A DNA stretch of 64,000 nucleotides from Variovorax sp. J22G73 (lineage in GTDB: Bacteria; Pseudomonadota; Gammaproteobacteria; Burkholderiales; Burkholderiaceae_C): positions 310,001 through 374,000 of the forward strand of contig NZ_JASZYK010000004.1 in the NCBI RefSeq assembly GCF_030317035.1. Direction: 5' to 3'. Both the position numbers and the translations under genes were made by a program. Under the pieces are notes generated by a model, which did not search any database, was not told the origin of the DNA, and was given only the letters and a program-made list of their open reading frames with translations. Shown in pieces: positions 56,546 to 64,000 of the stretch. How positions within the stretch are numbered: position 1 is the stretch's first letter; each line of letters starts with the position of its first letter.

Positions 56546-57243
56546 GCTGCCTTCTTGAAACCGCCGGCCTGGGTCGCCACGCGTTCGATGCGCACCACCT
56601 GGTGCACGAAGATGCCCGGGGTCACGATGGTCTCGGGGTCGAGGGTGCCGAGCTCGGCAATGTCGTGCACGGTGGCCACGGTTTTCTTCGCGGCCATGGC
56701 CATCACGGGGCCGAAGTTGCGCGCGGCCTTGCGGTACACCAGGTTGCCCCAACGGTCGCCGCGCTCGGCCTTGATGAGCGCCACGTCGCCGTGGATGGGG
56801 TACTCCAGCACGTACTGCTTGCCGTCGATTTCGCGGGTCTCGCGGTTGCCGGCCAGTTGCGTGCCGTAGCCGGTGGGGCAGAAGAAGGCGCCAATGCCGG
56901 CACCGGCGGCGCGAATGCGCTCGGCCAGGTTGCCCTGGGGCACGAGTTCGAGCTCGAGCTTGCCGCTGCGGTACAGGCCGTCGAACACCTGGCTGTCGGC
57001 CTGGCGCGGAAAGCTGCAGATGATCTTGCGCACGCGGCCGGCCTTCAGCAGCGCGGCCAGGCCGGTCTCGCCGTTGCCCGCGTTGTTGTTGACGACGGTG
57101 AGGTCCTTGGCGCCCTGCTCGACGAGGCCGTCGATGAGCTCGTTGGGAATGCCGGCGGTGCCGAAGCCGCCGATGAGAACCGTGGCGCCGTCGGGGATGC
57201 CCGCCAGGGCGTCCGCGACCGAGCGCGCGATCTTGTTGATCAT
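56542..57243 (-). CDS. pcaI: 3-oxoadipate CoA-transferase subunit A
   Basis: The 233-residue alpha subunit has GFGTAGIPNELIDGL near the N-terminus (CoA-transferase G-rich loop), NNNAGNGETGLAALL, and the closing EIDGKQYVLEYPIHGDVALIKAE. Start 57243 (MINKIARSV) is the conserved one; the longer frame overlaps the divergent regulatory region. It is the first gene of the pcaIJF-TTT unit and is divergent from the IclR regulator at 57398. Confidence 0.92.
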   Translation of the reverse strand: MINKIARSVADALAGIPDGATVLIGGFGTAGIPNELIDGLVEQGAKDLTVVNNNAGNGETGLAALLKAGRVRKIICSFPRQADSQVFDGLYRSGKLELELVPQGNLAERIRAAGAGIGAFFCPTGYGTQLAGNRETREIDGKQYVLEYPIHGDVALIKAERGDRWGNLVYRKAARNFGPVMAMAAKKTVATVHDIAELGTLDPETIVTPGIFVHQVVRIERVATQAGGFKKAA

Positions 57244-57341
57244 GAAGCTTGTCTCCGGGTAAGAAGGAAAAGGAAGCCGCTGAAGAAGAACAACCAGTGC
57301 CGCAATCCGTTCGATCCAGCTCGATTCTGCGAACTGCCGAA

Positions 57342-57373
57342 TTGTTCGTCTAAAGAACATTTGTTCGTATAAT
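57342..57373. promoter_or_regulatory. PcaR-type operator and -10 box between pcaI and pcaR
   Basis: TTGTTCGT occurs at 57342-57349 and again at 57361-57368, with GAACA (57355-57359) forming the dyad TGTTC-N7-GAACA. TATAAT (57368-57373) reads toward pcaR. Repeated short half-sites in the divergent gap fit an IclR/PcaU-type site. Confidence 0.65.
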
Positions 57374-57397
57374 GAATTCTAGAGAGGAACGCTCACC

Positions 57398-58192
57398 ATG
57401 GCAACCCGCCCCGCACAAACTCATACACCTGACACACCCGCCCCCGGCGACAGCTACGTGCAGTCGTTCGCGCGCGGCCTGCAGGTCATTCGCTCGTTCA
57501 GCGCCGCGGCGCCGCACCAGACGCTCAGCGAGGTGGCCGCGGGCAGCGGGCTCACGCGCGCGGGGGCGCGCCGCATCCTGCTGACATTGCAGACGCTGGG
57601 CTACGTGGTGACAGACGGCAAGCTCTTCACGCTCACGCCGCGCATCCTCGACCTGGGCTTCGCGTACCTGTCGTCCATGCCCATCTGGAACCGCGCCGAG
57701 CCGGTGATGGAGGCGCTGGTGCAGCAGGTGCAGGAGTCTTGCTCGGCCGCGGTGCTGGACGCGACCGACATCGTGTACGTGCTGCGCGTGCCCACGCAGA
57801 AGATCATGCGCATGAGCCTGGGCGTGGGCTCGCGGCTGCCGGCCTACTGCACCTCGCTGGGCCGGCTGCTGCTGGCCGACCTGGACGACGACGAGGTGCG
57901 CGCGCGGCTGGAGGCATCGAACGTCGAGGCCATGACCAAGCACACGGTGACCGACATCGACGCGCTCATGGCCAAGGTGGCGCAGGCGCGCAAGCAGCAG
58001 TGGTGCCTGGTGAACCAGGAGCTGGAAGAAGGCCTCATCTCCGTGGCCGCGCCCATCGTCGACAGGCGGGGCCGCATGGTGGCGGCGCTGAACATCAGCG
58101 GGCAGGCCAACCGCACGAGCGCCAAGGTGATGCAGGAGACGATGCTGCCGGCGCTGGTGGACGCGGCGCGGCGGGTGTCGCAGCTGCTCTGA
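57398..58192 (+). CDS. pcaR: IclR family regulator, PcaR/PcaU-type
   Basis: The 264-residue protein has an IclR N-terminal winged helix (about 25-85: SFARGLQVIRSFSA...LSEVAAGSGLTRAGARRILLTLQTLGYV) and a C-terminal effector domain (SAAVLDATDIVYVLRVP, RLPAYCTSLGRLLLADL, AAPIVDRRGRMVAALNIS). Both match the Pca/PobR subgroup that senses 3-oxoadipate or protocatechuate. It is divergent from pcaI with a repeated operator between. Confidence 0.9.
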   Translation: MATRPAQTHTPDTPAPGDSYVQSFARGLQVIRSFSAAAPHQTLSEVAAGSGLTRAGARRILLTLQTLGYVVTDGKLFTLTPRILDLGFAYLSSMPIWNRAEPVMEALVQQVQESCSAAVLDATDIVYVLRVPTQKIMRMSLGVGSRLPAYCTSLGRLLLADLDDDEVRARLEASNVEAMTKHTVTDIDALMAKVAQARKQQWCLVNQELEEGLISVAAPIVDRRGRMVAALNISGQANRTSAKVMQETMLPALVDAARRVSQLL

Positions 58193-58222
58193 GCGCCCGG
58201 GCCTCCGGCGCCCGGCTTCGGT

Positions 58223-59203
58223 TCAGCGCGGCCCGTCGCGCGTCATGCCGCGTGCGGCCGTGCGCACCGCATCGCGCAGCGACTGCACCATCGGGTGCCC
58301 TTCGAGCTCCTTCAGCGTGAAGAAGCTCACCGGCGGCAGGTTCCAGCTCAGCCGGTAGGGCAGCGCGGCCCAATGACCCGCGCGCTCCATGTCGGCCACC
58401 ACGTCGCGCGCCAGGATGGTGATGGCGTTGGGCTCGGTGCGCAGCACCATCTCCATGCTGCGGATCGACGTGCTCTCCAGCATGGGCACCGGCGGCTGCA
58501 CGCCCGCGCCCACGAAGATGGCGTTGTAGGTGCGGCGCATGGGCGTGTTGGGCGGCGGCAGTATCCAGTCGAGCTGCGCCAGGCGCGCCCAGTCGAGCGG
58601 CCCGCGCGACAGCCGCTTGACGCTCTTGGCCGCCACCACCAGGCAGGGCTCCTGCTGGTGGATGGCCTCCTGCACCAGCCCGGTGGCATCGCCGTCGTAC
58701 GAGCGGCCGATGGCGCAGTCGAGCTCGCGCGCGACCAGGCTGGCGACCAGCTCGTCGGTGGTGCCTTCGCGCGTCATCACGGCCACGCGGGGCGTGCGGT
58801 CGAGCAGGTGGGTGAGCGCGGCCGACAGCAGCTGCTGCGGCACCTGCTGCGTAAGGCCCAGCCGCAGGCGCCCGCTGCGCCCGGCCTCCAGCGAGGTGAG
58901 CACGCGCGAGGTGGCCTCCAGCTCGGCGAGCCAGCGCTGCGCGTAGTGCAGCACGGCCTCCCCGGCGGGCGTGGGCACCAGGCCGCGGCTGGTGCGCTCG
59001 AACAGGCGGCTGCCGAAGATGTCTTCCGCCTCGCGCAGCGCCTTGGTGATGGCCGGCTGGCTCACGCGCATTTCGGCGGCCACGCGGCCCAGCGTGCGGT
59101 GGCGGTCGATGGCCTGCAGCAGCGAGAGCTGGCGCAGCTTCAGCCGCGAGAGCAGCGCGTGCTGCAGGTCGGCGGCGGGGTCGCGGGTGGTGGGCACGCT
59201 CAT
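58223..59203 (-). CDS. LysR family regulator of the 59272-64000 aromatic operon
   Basis: The 326-residue protein has the LysR winged helix with SLLQAIDRHRTLGRVAAEMRVSQPAITKALREAEDIFGSRLFERT and an effector domain like the GbpR/PcaQ-like group. It is divergent from the GAF-protein gene at 59272, and a dyad lies at its start. The coinducer is unknown but probably a ring compound of the downstream pathway. Confidence 0.88.
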   Translation of the reverse strand: MSVPTTRDPAADLQHALLSRLKLRQLSLLQAIDRHRTLGRVAAEMRVSQPAITKALREAEDIFGSRLFERTSRGLVPTPAGEAVLHYAQRWLAELEATSRVLTSLEAGRSGRLRLGLTQQVPQQLLSAALTHLLDRTPRVAVMTREGTTDELVASLVARELDCAIGRSYDGDATGLVQEAIHQQEPCLVVAAKSVKRLSRGPLDWARLAQLDWILPPPNTPMRRTYNAIFVGAGVQPPVPMLESTSIRSMEMVLRTEPNAITILARDVVADMERAGHWAALPYRLSWNLPPVSFFTLKELEGHPMVQSLRDAVRTAARGMTRDGPR

Positions 59204-59217
59204 AACTCCGTGGTTAT
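59202..59217. promoter_or_regulatory. LysR-type dyad at the divergent LysR/GAF promoter
   Basis: ATAAC-TCCGTG-GTTAT is a perfect 5-bp-arm dyad, size and shape of a LysR recognition site, overlapping the LysR start codon (so autorepression is likely). Positions may be off by one base. Confidence 0.55.
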
Positions 59218-59271
59218 CGGGTCATCAGAATTTAATGCACTTCAGGCAATGGCGGTGCCTAGACTTTGTTC

Positions 59272-59850
59272 ATGCCCATCGCCACCGCACCGCCGCCCAT
59301 GGCCCCCACCCACCTCACGAACGCGCTGCTGGACGCGCTCGCCGAGGCACGCGGCACCGAGGAGGCCATGCGCCAGGTGGACCGCATGCGCCGGCTGGTG
59401 GCGGGCGAGAGCATCTTCAGCATCCAGCGCAACGTGACGACCGCGCACGACCCGGCCGACGAGATCCGGCTGCGCCGCTTCTATTCGTCGGAGGCCGAGC
59501 GCCACCCGGTGGGCGGCGTGAAGCGCAAGACGCTCACGCCGTGGACCGACTGCCTCTTTCGCCAGGGCCGCGTGTTCGTGGCCGAAGGCGCGCAGGCGGT
59601 GGCGCCGCACTTCGACGACTTCGAGCAGATGCGCCCCTACGGCCTGCAGAGCGTCGTCAACGTGCCGCTGCTGCACGGCAACACCTGCTACGCCACCTTC
59701 AACGTGTTCGGCACGCGGCCGCGGTGGGAGCCGCACGAGCTGCTGGGCATCCGGCTGCTGGCGCTGGCCGCGGCGCGCTGGGTGCCGGCCGCGCCGGGGC
59801 TGGCGTACCGCTTCGCAGACACGAACTTCAACGCAACGATGGAGAGCTGA
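59272..59850 (+). CDS. stand-alone GAF domain protein
   Basis: The 192-residue protein is mainly one GAF domain (about 60-185: GVKRKTLTPWTDCLFRQGRVFVAEG, then YGLQSVVNVPLLHGNTCYATFNVFG). There is no output domain and no signal. It starts the operon with the flavin hydroxylase 2 bases after its stop. It may be a small-molecule sensor or an accessory protein of the hydroxylase; both are inference. Confidence 0.75.
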   Translation: MPIATAPPPMAPTHLTNALLDALAEARGTEEAMRQVDRMRRLVAGESIFSIQRNVTTAHDPADEIRLRRFYSSEAERHPVGGVKRKTLTPWTDCLFRQGRVFVAEGAQAVAPHFDDFEQMRPYGLQSVVNVPLLHGNTCYATFNVFGTRPRWEPHELLGIRLLALAAARWVPAAPGLAYRFADTNFNATMES

Positions 59851-59852
59851 CC

Positions 59853-61472
59853 ATGCCCACGCCTGTGCAAAAACCCGGAACCATGCCGGTGGTGATCGTC
59901 GGAGGCGGCCCCGTGGGGCTGTCGATGGCCATCCTGCTGCAGCGCTTCGGCATCGACTTCGTGCTGCTGGAGCGCAGCCCGACCACCACCGACCACCCCA
60001 AGGCGCGCGGCACCTACACGCGCACCATGGAAATCTTCAGGCAGTGGGGCATCGACGGACTCATGAAGCGCCACGCGCTCCCCGACGGCTCCGACTTCTT
60101 CGCGTTCAGCGAATCGATGGCCGGCCACGAATGGGGCCGCACCACGCCCGAGCCCAACGTGGGCCACTCGCCGTGCTGGAAGATCATCCAGTCGCAGGAC
60201 ACGGTGGAGGTCGAGCTGCTGGCCCACGCCCGCAAGAGCGACACAGGCCGCTTCCTGTTCGGCCACGAGTTCATGCAGTACGAAGAAAGCGCCGACGGCA
60301 TCGTGGTGGTGGCCCGCAAGCTGGACACGGGCGAAACCCTCACCTGGCAGGCGCAGTACCTGGTTGCCGCCGACGGCGCCACCAGCGCGGTGCGCCGGCA
60401 GGCCGACATCGAGATGCGCGGGCCGGCCACCATCGCGGTGATGGCCAACGAGTTCTGGCAGGCCGACCTGTCCGACGTGCGCGACGTGAAGACCTGCGCC
60501 GGCTGGCGCGTGTACGCCAAGGAGTCGCCCTACCCCATCACCACCGTGCTGAACACCAACGGCAAGGACCGCTGGCTCAACCTGCTGCCGGTGGGCCGCG
60601 AGGTGGACGAGCGCACCGGCGCGCGCCACGACGCCGAGGTGGTGAACCTCGCGCGCACCGTCTCGGGCGTGCCCAACCTCGACGTGAAGGTCATCAACCG
60701 CTCGGTGTGGCGCATGAGCCGCCAGGTGGCCGCGCGCTTTCGCAAGGGCCGCGTGCTGCTGGTGGGCGACTCGGCGCACCGCTTTCCGCCCAACGGCGGC
60801 TACGGCATGAACTCGGGCATCCAGGACGCGCACAACCTCGCCTGGAAGCTGGCCTTCGTGCTCACCGGCCGCGCCGGCGCGCGCCTGCTCGACAGCTACG
60901 AGCAGGAGCGCCGGCCCATTGCCGAGTCGAACGCCGACTTCAGCCTGCACAACGCGATGCGCTTCGTGCAGTGCGACGAGGCGCTGCGCTCGGGCAACCC
61001 GGAGCGCATCGCCTTCTGGATTCGCGACAGCGACAACCACATCCACAGCATCGGCCAGTCGCTGGGCTTCGTCTACGAAGACGGCGCGGTGGTGCCCGAC
61101 GGCACCGGCAGGCACGTGCTGCGCGCGCGCTGGTACGAGCCCACCGACCGGCCGGGCGCGCGCTTTCCGCACCTGTGGCTGGACCTGGCGCGGCGCCACA
61201 CCACGCTCGACTGGTTCGACCGCGAGTTCGTGCTGGTGGCGGGGCCGAAGGCCGACGGGTGGATGGAGGCGGCGCGCGCCGTCTCAGGAAAGAACGGCCG
61301 CACGGTGCAGGCGCACCAGCTCGACGACAGCCACGAGAAAGACGGGCTGCTGCTGGGCCTGCGCGGCGCGGTGCTGGTGCGGCCCGACGGCCACGTGGCC
61401 TTTCGCATGCCGTGGACGCCGAGCGACCCGGCCGCCGAACTGTCGGCCGTGCTGGCCCGCCTGCTGGACTGA
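59853..61472 (+). CDS. FAD-dependent aromatic monooxygenase (phenol-hydroxylase type)
   Basis: This 539-residue class A flavin monooxygenase has GGGPVGLSMAILLQRFG (FAD GxGxxG, about 17-33), AADGATSAVRRQAD (DG motif) and VLLVGDSAHRFPPNGGYGMNSGIQDAHNLAWKLA-type second FAD motif. The C-terminal thioredoxin-like part fits the TfdB/MhpA-type group. ATG 59853 is 2 bases past the GAF stop. It probably hydroxylates a phenolic or phenylpropanoid-like ring to a catechol. Confidence 0.9.
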   Translation: MPTPVQKPGTMPVVIVGGGPVGLSMAILLQRFGIDFVLLERSPTTTDHPKARGTYTRTMEIFRQWGIDGLMKRHALPDGSDFFAFSESMAGHEWGRTTPEPNVGHSPCWKIIQSQDTVEVELLAHARKSDTGRFLFGHEFMQYEESADGIVVVARKLDTGETLTWQAQYLVAADGATSAVRRQADIEMRGPATIAVMANEFWQADLSDVRDVKTCAGWRVYAKESPYPITTVLNTNGKDRWLNLLPVGREVDERTGARHDAEVVNLARTVSGVPNLDVKVINRSVWRMSRQVAARFRKGRVLLVGDSAHRFPPNGGYGMNSGIQDAHNLAWKLAFVLTGRAGARLLDSYEQERRPIAESNADFSLHNAMRFVQCDEALRSGNPERIAFWIRDSDNHIHSIGQSLGFVYEDGAVVPDGTGRHVLRARWYEPTDRPGARFPHLWLDLARRHTTLDWFDREFVLVAGPKADGWMEAARAVSGKNGRTVQAHQLDDSHEKDGLLLGLRGAVLVRPDGHVAFRMPWTPSDPAAELSAVLARLLD

Positions 61473-61476
61473 TGCC

Positions 61477-61947
61477 ATGCCTGTAACCGCACTGCACCAC
61501 TTCACGATCCGCTGCGCGCCGTCGGAGCTGCCGCCGCTGGTCGACTTCTACACCCGTGTGCTGCGCCTGCAGGTGGGCGCGCGGCCTGACATTCCCGCGC
61601 CGGGCGCGTGGCTCTATGCGAACGGGCAGCCGATCGTGCACCTGTTCGCGCACCTGGCGACGCCCGATGCGCCCGGTCAGCCGGGGCAACCGGTGACGGG
61701 GCACATCGACCACATCTCGTTCCGCTCGCGCGGGCTGGAGGAAATGCGCGCGCACCTGTCCGCCATGGGCGTGCCGTACACCGAGGCGCCGATTCCGGGC
61801 TGGGACATTCACCAGCTGTTCCTGAACGACCCGCGCGGGCTGAAGGTCGAAATGACCTTCTGGCTCGCGGAAGAAGCGGAAGAAGCGGAAGAAGCGGAAG
61901 AAGCGGAAGAAGGCCAGCACGAACACGCTGCCGGAGGTGCGGCATGA
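61477..61947 (+). CDS. VOC family protein (extradiol-dioxygenase/lyase-like)
   Basis: The 156-residue protein opens with ALHHFTIRC and has HIDHISFRSRGLEEMRAHL and VEMTFW, giving the His/His/Glu metal triad of the VOC superfamily. It may act as a ring-cleaving or isomerising enzyme after the hydroxylase; being one-domain it is smaller than classical extradiol dioxygenases. The tail is a five-fold 9-bp repeat coding EEA. The end overlaps the hydrolase gene by 4 bases. Confidence 0.82.
   Translation: MPVTALHHFTIRCAPSELPPLVDFYTRVLRLQVGARPDIPAPGAWLYANGQPIVHLFAHLATPDAPGQPGQPVTGHIDHISFRSRGLEEMRAHLSAMGVPYTEAPIPGWDIHQLFLNDPRGLKVEMTFWLAEEAEEAEEAEEAEEGQHEHAAGGAA
61867..61911. repeat. 9-bp tandem repeat (GCGGAAGAA), 5 units in coding sequence
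   Basis: Five perfect or near-perfect units code an (A/E)EE tail at the C-terminus of the VOC protein. Length change stays in frame. It shows the same unit size as repeats at 10498, 36755, 48901 and 63610. Confidence 0.85.
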
Positions 61948-62759
61948 CCGACTTCGTGCAGGCCGGCGACGTGCGCATCGCCTTCGAGCGCGAGGGCCAG
62001 GGCCCGGCGCTGGTGCTGATGCATGGCGCGGAGGCCACGCTCGGCATGTTCGCCGCGCTGGTGCCGCACCTGTCGAAGCACTTCACCGTGATCTCCTACG
62101 ACCAGCGCGATTGCGGCGACACCGAAGGGCCCGAGCGCGCGGCCACGCTGGCGGACCTGGCGGGCGACGCGCACCAGTTCATCAAGGCGCTGGGGCTGAA
62201 GCGCGCGCATGTGTTCGGCTCGTCTTTCGGCGGCAGGGTGGCGCAGGCGCTGGCGCTGCTGCACCCGCGCGCCGTCGACCACCTGGTGCTGGGCAGCACC
62301 TGGCCGCTGCCGCGCCCCTACGAAGAGCTGTGCCCCGAGGCCGGGCGCCTGGCCGAGCTGCGCCAGGGGCTGCCGGGCACGGCGGAAGAGCTGGCGACCT
62401 GGTTCTTTCCCGAGGCCTACCTGCGGCAGCGGCCCGAGTTGCGCGGCGTGTTCGCGAATGCGCGGCCCGCGTCGGCGCGCTCCCGCCGGCGGGCGGCCAC
62501 CGTGGCCACCGCGCTGGACAACGGCGTGGCCGACATCGTGGCGCCGACGCTGGTGCTGGCGGGCGAGCTCGACCGCGTGGTGCCGCCGGCGGTCACGCTG
62601 GCCATGGCCGGGCGCATCCACGGCGCGGAGGCCGTGCTGCTGCCGGCCATCGGGCATGTGGCGGCGCTGCAGGCGCCCGAGGTCGTGGCGCACCACCTGG
62701 TCCGTTTCCTGAATCGCTCGCTGGAGCGCCTGCCGAACCGCGAAGGAGCCAAGGCATGA
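61944..62759 (+). CDS. alpha/beta hydrolase (C-C bond or ester hydrolase type)
   Basis: The 271-residue protein has LVLMHGAEATLGMFAALVP (oxyanion loop), FGSSFGGRVAQAL (nucleophile Ser), AGELDRVVPP (Asp) and IGHVAALQAPE (His), the pattern of the MhpC/PcaD-like group. It could hydrolyse a ring-cleavage product such as a 2-hydroxy-6-oxo-dienoate, or an enol-lactone. It is coupled to both neighbours by 4-base overlaps. Confidence 0.88.
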   Translation: MTDFVQAGDVRIAFEREGQGPALVLMHGAEATLGMFAALVPHLSKHFTVISYDQRDCGDTEGPERAATLADLAGDAHQFIKALGLKRAHVFGSSFGGRVAQALALLHPRAVDHLVLGSTWPLPRPYEELCPEAGRLAELRQGLPGTAEELATWFFPEAYLRQRPELRGVFANARPASARSRRRAATVATALDNGVADIVAPTLVLAGELDRVVPPAVTLAMAGRIHGAEAVLLPAIGHVAALQAPEVVAHHLVRFLNRSLERLPNREGAKA

Positions 62760-63571
62760 ACACCACCACCCTGTTGCGCGCGGCCCCGCCGGTGGGCGCG
62801 AGCGCGGACTACATCCGCATCGAGGGCCTGTCGAAGCACTTCGGCGCGGGGCGCGAAGGCGTGCTGGCGCTGAAGGACATTGCCTGCACCATCCGCCAGG
62901 GCAGCTTCGTCACCATCGTCGGGCCCAGCGGCTGCGGCAAGAGCACGCTGCTGCGCATCCTGGCCGGCCTGCTCGACTACGACGTGGGCCAGGTGGTGCT
63001 CGACGGACAGCCCATCCACGGCACGCGGCGCGACGTCGGCGTGGTGTTCCAGAGCTCCATCCTGCTGCCGTGGCGCACCATTCTCGAGAACGTGATGCTG
63101 CCGGCCGAGGTGCTGGGGCTGGACATGAAGAAGGCCCGCGAGCGCGCCATGCAGCTGCTGCACATGGTGCGGCTCGAAGGCTTCGAGCACAAGCTGCCGC
63201 GCCAGCTGAGCGGCGGCATGCAGCAGCGAGCCTCCATCGCGCGGGCGCTGCTGCACGACCCCAAGATCCTGCTGATGGACGAGCCCTTCGGCGCGCTCGA
63301 CGCCATGACGCGCGAGCGCATGAACCTGGAGCTGCAGCGCATCTGGATGGAAAGCGGCAAGACGGTGGTGCTCATCACGCACTCCATACCCGAGGCCGTG
63401 TTCCTCGGCGACCAGGTGTTCGTGATGTCGCCGCGCCCCGGCACGCTGGAGCGGGTGCTGCCCATCGACCTGCCGCGGCCGCGCACGATGGCGGTGATGT
63501 CCGACCCGGTGTTCGCCTCGGCCACCGCCAGCATTCGCGAGCGCTTCTCGCATGCCGCTTCGTTCGACTGA
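62756..63571 (+). CDS. ABC transporter ATP-binding protein, TauB/SsuB-type
   Basis: The 271-residue ATPase has Walker A GPSGCGKST (about 58-66), VFQSSILLPWRTI (Q-loop), signature LSGGMQQR and Walker B ILLMDEPFGALDAMTRE, the hallmarks of nitrate/sulfonate/taurine-type importers (the FGALD D-loop is diagnostic). It couples with the partial permease that follows. In this operon it probably imports an aromatic sulfonate or related acid; no binding protein is seen in the window. Confidence 0.92.
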   Translation: MNTTTLLRAAPPVGASADYIRIEGLSKHFGAGREGVLALKDIACTIRQGSFVTIVGPSGCGKSTLLRILAGLLDYDVGQVVLDGQPIHGTRRDVGVVFQSSILLPWRTILENVMLPAEVLGLDMKKARERAMQLLHMVRLEGFEHKLPRQLSGGMQQRASIARALLHDPKILLMDEPFGALDAMTRERMNLELQRIWMESGKTVVLITHSIPEAVFLGDQVFVMSPRPGTLERVLPIDLPRPRTMAVMSDPVFASATASIRERFSHAASFD

Positions 63572-63584
63572 CAGGAGCCCGACC

Positions 63585-64000
63585 ATGAAGACCGCGATGC
63601 TTGCCTCTGCCCGATCTGCCCGATCTTCCCGATCTGCCCGATCTCCCCTGTCTTCTTTACCCGCGCCTGCCGAACATTCCGGCTTGCCGCCCGATGCCTC
63701 GACCGCGCCGCGCCGGCGGCGCGCCAACCCCCTGCAGTCCACGCGCGTGCAGTCGATGCTGCTGCTGGCCGCGCTGCTCGGCGCGTGGGAAGGCGCGGTG
63801 CGCTTCTTCAACGTGCCCAAGCACCTGGTGCCGCCCTTCAGCGACGTGGCGGTGGCGCTGTGGCGCGGCCTGGCCACCTCGCCGATGGCGAAGGACGGCT
63901 TCTGGTACCACGGCGGCGTGACGCTCGCGGAGATCTTGCTGGGCTTCGGCATCGGCAGCGGCATCGGGCTGGCGATCGGCATCGTGGTCTCGCAGATGCC
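63585..64000 (+). CDS. ABC transporter permease, TauC/SsuC-type (3' end outside window)
   Basis: The open frame runs to the window end with no stop. An N-terminal tail rich in ARS repeats (coded by the 9-bp repeat at 63610) is followed by a first hydrophobic helix (VQSMLLLAALLGAWEGAVR) and VPPFSDVAVALWRGL...GFWYHGGVTLAEILLGFGIGSGIGLAIGIVVSQM, the conserved start of BPD-type permeases of the Tau/Ssu family. An alternative start is ATG 63597. Confidence 0.85.
   Translation, partial: MKTAMLASARSARSSRSARSPLSSLPAPAEHSGLPPDASTAPRRRRANPLQSTRVQSMLLLAALLGAWEGAVRFFNVPKHLVPPFSDVAVALWRGLATSPMAKDGFWYHGGVTLAEILLGFGIGSGIGLAIGIVVSQM
63610..63645. repeat. 9-bp tandem repeat (CCCGATCTG-like), 4 units in coding sequence
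   Basis: CCCGATCTG, CCCGATCTT, CCCGATCTG and CCCGATCTC follow each other at the 5' end of the permease frame, coding an Ala-Arg-Ser repeat before the first helix. Confidence 0.8.

Overview
The window reads as a chromosomal segment of a high-GC betaproteobacterium, most likely Comamonadaceae and close to Variovorax. The pointers are very high GC with dense coding, two Bug/TTT-type substrate-binding proteins, DUF4148-type small secreted proteins, LivFGM and AAHS transporters, and many LysR/MarR/IclR-regulated aromatic-acid genes. No IS element, phage gene, CRISPR array, rRNA or ordinary tRNA gene was seen.

Layout. 1-6157: end of a branched-chain-type ABC transporter (fused permease/ATPase plus LivF-like ATPase), a tannase/feruloyl-esterase-family lipoprotein, an acyl-CoA dehydrogenase and a MarR regulator. 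6743-11723: TetR regulator with a divergent VOC gene, an SRPBCC protein, a second VOC protein, a 14-TM MFS pump, a DUF1428 protein and a TauE/SafE exporter. 11864-14509: SnoaL-like protein, intradiol (hydroxyquinol-type) dioxygenase and divergent LysR. 14662-15150: DoxX. 15440-20475: accessory block with a 1230-residue metallophosphoesterase and beta-helix proteins. 20496-24068: Crp-type regulator, a membrane/2Fe-2S/class III nucleotide cyclase, and two DUF4148-like secreted proteins. 24103-30860: maleylacetate reductase, DoxX, AAHS transporter, FAD hydroxylase, gamma-resorcylate-decarboxylase-like amidohydrolase, TTT receptor, MarR. 30891-40779: a long RtcR/sigma-54 RNA-repair operon. 40830-53584: mixed housekeeping and hypothetical genes, including a 2H phosphoesterase, an exoribonuclease, a 940-residue TPR protein and a short RadC. 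53586-58192: TTT receptor, pcaF, pcaJ, pcaI, pcaR. 58223-64000: LysR plus a second aromatic operon (GAF protein, flavin hydroxylase, VOC protein, hydrolase, Tau/Ssu-type ABC transporter running off the end).

How the genes work together. A complete predicted route is present: dihydroxybenzoate decarboxylase, ring hydroxylase, hydroxyquinol dioxygenase, maleylacetate reductase, 3-oxoadipate CoA-transferase (PcaIJ) and thiolase (PcaF). The pathway genes are split by the accessory block and the Crp/cyclase module. A shared 15-bp element upstream of the dioxygenase and the reductase suggests that they remain co-regulated.

Two systems deserve most attention. First, an eight-gene RNA-repair operon (rtcB, small ORF, zinc-ribbon protein, unknown protein, RNase Z, RlaP-type nucleotidyltransferase, TerD-like protein, rtcA) lies opposite rtcR. 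A near-perfect sigma-54 promoter drives it, and its 5' leader looks like a Y-RNA/YrlA-type tRNA-like RNA. Second, three promoters (one doxX, two DUF4148-like genes) carry the same dyad, GTGCG-N4-CGCAC. In every case it sits exactly 29.5 bp upstream of the first base of a CACACT -10 candidate, the geometry of a class II CRP site at -41.5. Two of the three promoters adjoin a Crp-family gene and a nucleotide cyclase.
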